From Intrasporangium_A sp039812505 (lineage in GTDB: Bacteria; Actinomycetota; Actinomycetes; Actinomycetales; Dermatophilaceae), in contig NZ_JBDIAQ010000035.1 of assembly GCF_039812505.1 (NCBI RefSeq), positions 1-27,718 on the forward strand: DNA of 27,718 nucleotides. Reading direction: 5' to 3'. Of this stretch, positions 22,955 through 27,718 are shown in pieces. Under the pieces are notes generated by a model. That model did no database searches. It saw only the letters and a list, made by a program, of their open reading frames with translations, and was not told where the DNA came from. Both the position numbers and the translations under genes were made by a program. Each line of letters begins with the position of its first letter. The first letter of the stretch is position 1.

Positions 22955-25813
22955 GTGGTGCAGCTGCTGCTCGCGCACCTCGTCGCCGCCACCCTGGCAC
23001 CGCTGCTGGTACGGCGGCTCGGCCGCACCGCGTTCTTCGTCGTCGCACTGGCCCCCGCGGCCTCGTTCGGATGGCTGGTCGCTGTGGCCGGCGAGGTCCG
23101 CGCCGGGCACGGCCCCGAGCAGCGGGTCACCTGGGTGCCCGGCCTCGGACTCGACCTGGACTTCCGGCTCACCACCCTCTCGTGGGTGCTATCGCTGCTC
23201 GTGACCGGCGTGGGTGCCCTGGTGCTGTTCTACTGCCGCTGGTACTTCGCGCGGGACGACCCGGGCCTGTGGCGGTTCATCGCGGTCTTCACCGCGTTCG
23301 CCGGTGCGATGCTCGGACTCGTCCTGACCGACAACTTCCTGATCCTCTACGTCTTCTGGGAGCTGACGACGGTCTTCTCCTACCTGCTGGTCGGGCACAA
23401 CCCCGCGAGCCTGACGAACCGGCGCTCGGCCATGCAGGCCCTGATCGTGACCACGGTCGGTGGTCTGGCCATGCTGGTCGGCATCATCGCCCTCGGTGTC
23501 CGGCACAGCTACCGGATCAGCGAGGTTCTGGCCGACCCGCCGCCGCTCGACGCCGTCACCGTCGGTGCCGTGGTGCTGCTGCTGGTCGGGGCGCTCAGCA
23601 AGTCGGCCCTGTTCCCCTTCCACTTCTGGCTGCCCGGCGCGATGGCGGCACCCACGCCGGTCAGCGCCTACCTGCATGCGGCCGCCATGGTCAAGGCGGG
23701 CGTCTACCTCGTCGCACTGCTCGCCCCCGCCTTCGCCGGAGCACCGGCGTGGCACGCGCTGACGCTCGGCCTCGGCGTCGCCACCATGCTCGTCGGGGGG
23801 TGGCGCGCGCTGCGACAGCACGACATCAAGCTCCTGCTCGCCTATGGCACCGTCAGCCAGCTCGGCTTCATGGTCGCGTTCGCTGGGCTCGGCACCCAGG
23901 AGGGCGCCCTGGCCGCACTCGCGCTGGTCGTCTCCCATGGGCTGTTCAAGTCGACCCTGTTCCTCACCGTCGGGGTGATCGACCACGCGACCGGCACCCG
24001 GGACCTGCGCGAGCTGTCCGGCGTGGGTCACCGGCTGCTGCCGCTGGCCGTCCCGGCCGTGCTCGCCGGGTGCTCAATGGCCGGCATCCCCCCACTGGCC
24101 GGCTTCGTCGCGAAGGAGGCCGCGATCACGGCAGAGCTCGAGGCGGCCACCGGCGCGGTGCCGTTCGCGCCGGGCTGGGGCTGGCTGCTCACGGTCGCCG
24201 TGCTCGCCGGCATGGTCCTGACCGTCGCCTACACCGCGCGGTTCCTCTGGGGTGCCTTCGCCACGAAACCGGGTATGCCGCCCACCCCCCTGCACGCGCC
24301 GCACCCGGGGTTCGTCCTCGCCCCGCTCCTGCTGGGCGTGGGCTCCCTGCTCGTCGGGCTGCTGGCCCCGCTCGAGCACGAGTGGCTGGTGCCGTACTCG
24401 CGCGAGCTGACGGCCGGGGCAAGCCCGCAGGTGCTTGCCCTGTGGCACGGTTTCACCCCGGCGTTCGGCCTGTCGGTGCTCGCCATCGCCGTGGGCCTCG
24501 TGCTGTTCGTCCGGCGCGACCGGATCGCCCGGGTCCAGTCGGCGATGCCCTCGATCGTCGACACGGAGCGTGGCTATGCCCGGCTGATCCGCTGGCTCGA
24601 GGTCGGCTCGGTCGAGGTGACCGCCCGGACCCAACGCGGCTCGCTCCCCTTCTACCTGGCCACGATCCTGCTCGTGTTCATCGCCCTGCCCGGCGCCATG
24701 TCGGTCACCCGAGGGGCGATCGGGGCGCTCCGGCTCTGGGACTCCCCCGCGCAGGCCGTCGTCGGGGCCGTTGTCGTCGCGGCTGGCATCCTCGTCCTGC
24801 TGACGAACCGGCGGCTCGCCTCGGTGATGCTCGTCGGTGTCACCGGCTACGGGGTCGCCACCCTGTTCATCCTGCACGGCGCGCCGGATCTCGCGATCAC
24901 CCAGATGTTGGTCGAGACCGTCTCGCTCGTCGTGTTCGTCCTCGCGCTGCGCCGGCTGCCGACCCGGTTCGAGCGGCACGACCGGTCCTTGCGCCGCCGC
25001 TGGCGGGTCGTCCTCGGGACCGCCTCGGGGGCTGCCGTCGGCGCGATCGCCCTCGTCGCTAGCGCGGCGCGGCACGACACGCCGGTCTCGATCGACTTCC
25101 CCACCGAGGCGTACGCGTTCGGGCACGGCAAGAACATCGTCAACGTGACCCTCGTCGACATCCGTGCCTGGGACACCCTCGGGGAGGTCTCCGTCCTCGT
25201 GGCGGCGGCTACCGGCATCGCGAGCCTCATCTTCGTCAGGACCCGTAACACCGCGCTCTCCATGGCCAGCGCCCAGTCCCTCACCCCGACGGAGCCGGGC
25301 CGGGGCACCTGGCTGCGGGGCGGCCGGACCCTGCGCCCCGAGCGCCGCTCGGTCATCTTCGAGGTGGTCACCAGACTGATCTTCCACATCATGATCGCGG
25401 TGTCCCTCTACGTGCTGTTCTCGGGGCACAACCTGCCCGGCGGTGGCTTCGCCGGGGGCCTCGTCGCGGGTCTGGCCCTCGTCGTGCGCTACCTCGCCGG
25501 CGGTCGCTACGAGCTCGACGAGGCGGCTCCCTTCGACGCCGGCCTCGTCGTCGGCCTCGGTCTGCTGATCGTCGTGCTGGCCGCCCTGGCGCCGCTGGCG
25601 TTCGGCGGCACGATCCTGCAGTCCACCGTCTTCGACTTCACCCTGCCGCCGTGGGGCGAGGTGCACCTCGTCACGTCCGCCTTGTTCGACATCGGGGTCT
25701 ACCTCATCGTGTTCGGCATGATGCTCGACATCGTGCGCAGCCTCGGCACCGGCATCGACCGGCAGATCGCCGCAGAGCAGAACGAGCGGGTCGAGCAGGG
25801 GGCGGGCTCATGA
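22955..25813 (+). CDS. mrpA: Mrp-type Na+/H+ antiporter subunit A with fused MrpB domain
   Basis: 952 residues, strongly hydrophobic. The largest subunit of the multisubunit cation/proton antiporter, homologous to complex I NuoL. The NuoL-like core shows E136 in YVFWELTTVFSYLLVG, K216 in ALSKSALFPFHFWLPGAM, K247 in YLHAAAMVKAGVYL, and HDIKLLLAYGTVSQLGFM. Then follows a DUF4040/MbhD-like region (about residues 600-670: LASVMLVGVTGYGVATLFIL and DLAITQMLVETVSLVVFVLA), an MbhE-like segment, and from about residue 795 an MnhB domain (VIFEVVTRLIFHIMIAVSLY, GHNLPGGGFAGGLVAG). The A-B fusion is common in actinobacteria and explains the absence of a separate mrpB. GTG 22955 is chosen; GTG 22958 is adjacent. 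The stop overlaps mrpC (ATGA). Confidence 0.95.
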   Translation: MVQLLLAHLVAATLAPLLVRRLGRTAFFVVALAPAASFGWLVAVAGEVRAGHGPEQRVTWVPGLGLDLDFRLTTLSWVLSLLVTGVGALVLFYCRWYFARDDPGLWRFIAVFTAFAGAMLGLVLTDNFLILYVFWELTTVFSYLLVGHNPASLTNRRSAMQALIVTTVGGLAMLVGIIALGVRHSYRISEVLADPPPLDAVTVGAVVLLLVGALSKSALFPFHFWLPGAMAAPTPVSAYLHAAAMVKAGVYLVALLAPAFAGAPAWHALTLGLGVATMLVGGWRALRQHDIKLLLAYGTVSQLGFMVAFAGLGTQEGALAALALVVSHGLFKSTLFLTVGVIDHATGTRDLRELSGVGHRLLPLAVPAVLAGCSMAGIPPLAGFVAKEAAITAELEAATGAVPFAPGWGWLLTVAVLAGMVLTVAYTARFLWGAFATKPGMPPTPLHAPHPGFVLAPLLLGVGSLLVGLLAPLEHEWLVPYSRELTAGASPQVLALWHGFTPAFGLSVLAIAVGLVLFVRRDRIARVQSAMPSIVDTERGYARLIRWLEVGSVEVTARTQRGSLPFYLATILLVFIALPGAMSVTRGAIGALRLWDSPAQAVVGAVVVAAGILVLLTNRRLASVMLVGVTGYGVATLFILHGAPDLAITQMLVETVSLVVFVLALRRLPTRFERHDRSLRRRWRVVLGTASGAAVGAIALVASAARHDTPVSIDFPTEAYAFGHGKNIVNVTLVDIRAWDTLGEVSVLVAAATGIASLIFVRTRNTALSMASAQSLTPTEPGRGTWLRGGRTLRPERRSVIFEVVTRLIFHIMIAVSLYVLFSGHNLPGGGFAGGLVAGLALVVRYLAGGRYELDEAAPFDAGLVVGLGLLIVVLAALAPLAFGGTILQSTVFDFTLPPWGEVHLVTSALFDIGVYLIVFGMMLDIVRSLGTGIDRQIAAEQNERVEQGAGS

Positions 25814-26325
25814 GACCGACACTGCCGTTCGCGCCCCCCGCCGCCGAGGCCGTCCTGCCCGCTGCTGGCGACCCGACGATCTCGGACCGTCTCGCCCCCA
25901 ACGTCGTGCTTCTCGTCGTCGTGGCGGTGCTCGTGGCCACCGGGGTCTTCCTGCTGCTCGACCGCAGCCTGGTGCGCGTCCTGCTCGGCACGCTCCTCAT
26001 CGGCAACGGCGTGTCGGTGCTGTTCCTCCTCGTCAGCGGCCCGGCCGGCGAGCCGCCCTTTGCCGGCATCCCGGCCACGCAGGTGAGTGACCCGCTCCCG
26101 CAGGCCATGGTCCTGACCGCGATCGTCATCTCCCTCGCCACGATCGGGTTCCTGCTCGCCCTGTCGTATCGGCTCTGGCAGCTCTCCGGCACGGACAACG
26201 TGCCCGACGATATCGAGGACGCCCGGCTCCAGGAGCTCGCCGACCTCGACGAGCCCTCGAGCACCTTCGCCGAGGGCGACGAGTCCACGACGACGGCCGA
26301 CGAACTCGCCGAGGACCGGACATGA
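25810..26325 (+). CDS. mrpC: Mrp antiporter subunit C (NuoK-like)
   Basis: 171 residues with three membrane segments at roughly 31-49, 54-75 and 101-123: NVVLLVVVAVLVATGVFLLL, VRVLLGTLLIGNGVSVLFLL and PLPQAMVLTAIVISLATIGF. DPLPQAMVLTAIVI is the hallmark of MrpC/MnhC, homologous to complex I NuoK. The first 25 residues are an extra leader, and the last 45 or so are strikingly acidic (EDARLQELADLDEP, EGDEST), longer than in typical MrpC. Overlaps both neighbours by four bases (ATGA), so it is tightly coupled in the mrp operon. Confidence 0.93.
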   Translation: MRPTLPFAPPAAEAVLPAAGDPTISDRLAPNVVLLVVVAVLVATGVFLLLDRSLVRVLLGTLLIGNGVSVLFLLVSGPAGEPPFAGIPATQVSDPLPQAMVLTAIVISLATIGFLLALSYRLWQLSGTDNVPDDIEDARLQELADLDEPSSTFAEGDESTTTADELAEDRT

Positions 26326-27718
26326 CCGCCGGGCTCTCCGACCTCGTCCCGATGCCGGTCCTCCTCCCGCTTCTGGGCGCGGCCCTCACCCTGGCCGTTC
26401 GGCGCTCGCCCCGCCTCCAACGGCTCACCAGCACTGCGGTCCTCAGCGGGCTCGTCGCGGTCGCCGCGGTGCTCGTCGTCGAGACGGACCGGCGCGGCCC
26501 CCTGGTGCTCTGGGTCGGGGCGTGGAAGGAGCCGCTCGGCATCTCCCTGGTCGCCGACCGGCTCAGTGCTCTCATGCTGCTCGTGTCCGGCGTCGTCATG
26601 CTCGTCGTGCTCGTCTTCTCGATCGCCCAGGGCTACGAGGACGACGAGACGGACACCCCGATGACGATCTTCCACCCGACCTACCTCGTCCTCGCCGCAG
26701 GGGTGAGCAACGCCTTCCTCGCCGGCGACCTGTTCAACCTGTTCGTCGGCTTCGAGATCCTGCTCTTCGCCTCGTACGTGCTGCTGACGCTGGGAGGCAC
26801 CAGCCAGCGGATTCACGCCGGGACGACATACGTCGTCGTGAGCCTGCTCTCCTCCGCCCTCTTCCTGATCGGGATCGCCGCGACGTATGCCGCGACCGGC
26901 ACCGTCAACCTCGCGCAGCTCGCGATCCGTATCGGGGGTCTCGACCCTGGCGCCGTGCTCGTCCTGCAGCTGTGCCTGCTCACGGCGTTCGGGATCAAGG
27001 CCGCGGTCTTCCCGCTCTCGGCCTGGCTCCCGGACAGTTACCCCACCGCACCGGCTCCCGTCACCGCCGTCTTCGCCGGGCTGCTGACCAAGGTCGGCAT
27101 CTACGCCATCATCCGGGTGCAGACCCTGCTGTTCCCCCAGTCGCCGCTGCACGGGCTGCTCATGTGGGCGGCGCTGCTGACCATGCTCATCGGCATCCTC
27201 GGCGCCGTCTCGCAGTCCGGTCTCAAGCGGATCCTCTCGTTCACCCTGGTCAGCCACATCGGGTACATGCTCTTCGGGATCGCTCTGGCGACGACCCACG
27301 GGATGGCCGGCGCGATCTTCTACGTCGTGCACCACATCACGATCCAGACCGCGCTGTTCCTCATCGCGGGTCTGGTCGAGCGCTTCGCCGGGACGACGTC
27401 CCTCGACCGGCTCGCCGGTCTGGCTGTCGCCTCACCCGTTCTGTCCGTCCTCTTCTTCATCGCTGCCATGAACCTGTCCGGGATCCCGCCGATGTCCGGG
27501 TTCCTCGGCAAGATCGGGCTGTTCCAGGCCGGGCTCGAGGTCGGCACCACACTGTCGTGGGCGCTGGTCGTGGCCGGGATCGTGACGAGCCTGCTGACCC
27601 TCTATGCGCTGGCCAAGGTGTGGAGCCAGGCGTTCTGGCGCCCCTTCTCCGACGTCCCTGACGGGGAGGTGACCGGGCAGGCTCCCGTCCCGTCCGAGGC
27701 TCTGCCTCCGTCCGAGGC
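26322..27718 (+). CDS. mrpD: Mrp antiporter subunit D (NuoN/NuoM-like), 3' truncated by window edge
   Basis: An open frame from ATG 26322 runs past the window end without a stop (465 codons visible; MrpD is usually around 500). It is a proton-channel subunit homologous to complex I NuoM/NuoN. Visible landmarks: E145 in LFVGFEILLFASYVLL, the conserved membrane glutamate; K226 in FGIKAAVFPLSAWLPDSYPT; K257 in FAGLLTKVGIYAIIR; LKRILSFTLVSHIGYMLFGI (301-320); and MNLSGIPPMSGFLGKIGLFQ. The start overlaps the mrpC stop (ATGA). A GTATGCCGC copy (26885) is read as T-Y-A-A. Subunits E, F and G would be expected beyond the edge. Confidence 0.94.
   Translation, partial: MTAGLSDLVPMPVLLPLLGAALTLAVRRSPRLQRLTSTAVLSGLVAVAAVLVVETDRRGPLVLWVGAWKEPLGISLVADRLSALMLLVSGVVMLVVLVFSIAQGYEDDETDTPMTIFHPTYLVLAAGVSNAFLAGDLFNLFVGFEILLFASYVLLTLGGTSQRIHAGTTYVVVSLLSSALFLIGIAATYAATGTVNLAQLAIRIGGLDPGAVLVLQLCLLTAFGIKAAVFPLSAWLPDSYPTAPAPVTAVFAGLLTKVGIYAIIRVQTLLFPQSPLHGLLMWAALLTMLIGILGAVSQSGLKRILSFTLVSHIGYMLFGIALATTHGMAGAIFYVVHHITIQTALFLIAGLVERFAGTTSLDRLAGLAVASPVLSVLFFIAAMNLSGIPPMSGFLGKIGLFQAGLEVGTTLSWALVVAGIVTSLLTLYALAKVWSQAFWRPFSDVPDGEVTGQAPVPSEALPPSE

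Overview
The window is one continuous stretch of very GC-rich DNA with actinobacterial character: GTG starts are common, genes overlap by ATGA or GTGA, and several start codons sit 6-7 bases after a TANNNT hexamer, as expected for leaderless transcripts. Gene content (respiratory nitrate reductase, the guaA-DUF3817-SURF1 neighbourhood, an Mrp antiporter with a composite MrpA) fits a Micrococcales-type actinomycete, perhaps Intrasporangiaceae. The family placement is an inference from style, not from a marker gene.

Layout. 1-640: a 21-bp tandem repeat and a frameshifted GNAT acetyltransferase pseudogene. 640-4456: a DMT-type permease (minus) divergent from a quinone oxidoreductase, a pterin-4a-carbinolamine dehydratase and a YtcJ-like amidohydrolase (plus). 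4457-5974: a DUF559/AbiEi-like nuclease-fold protein and a small membrane protein, with two copies of a 109-bp palindromic repeat. 5985-7837: a Nudix hydrolase and a GT4 glycosyltransferase (minus). 7875-9940: a PIG-L deacetylase overlapping a flippase-like (UPF0104) membrane protein. 10084-16940: a complete narGHJI operon. 16992-17090: a third palindromic repeat. 17158-21567: an unusually long asparagine synthase (891 aa) and GMP synthase (minus). 21695-22854: DUF3817 and SURF1 (minus). 22955 to the end: mrpA(B), mrpC and a partial mrpD (plus).

How they work together. NarGHI forms the quinol:nitrate reductase, with NarJ as its assembly chaperone. The Mrp genes would export Na+ or K+ in exchange for protons. 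SURF1 assists cytochrome c oxidase assembly. Most other genes are separate housekeeping or accessory functions.

Most notable observations: (1) an exact 9-mer, GTATGCCGC, occurs 11 times on both strands, in several reading frames and in intergenic DNA, resembling an uptake-sequence-like or other chromosome-wide signal; (2) a three-copy palindromic element with 23-bp terminal arms that sits at gene ends; (3) an AsnB fused to a C-terminal domain resembling F420-0:glutamate ligase (CofE); (4) a 21-bp-period TGCAC-TCGA repeat found both inside the PIG-L coding sequence, where it makes a cysteine heptad tail, and upstream of asnB; (5) leaderless-promoter signatures at many starts.
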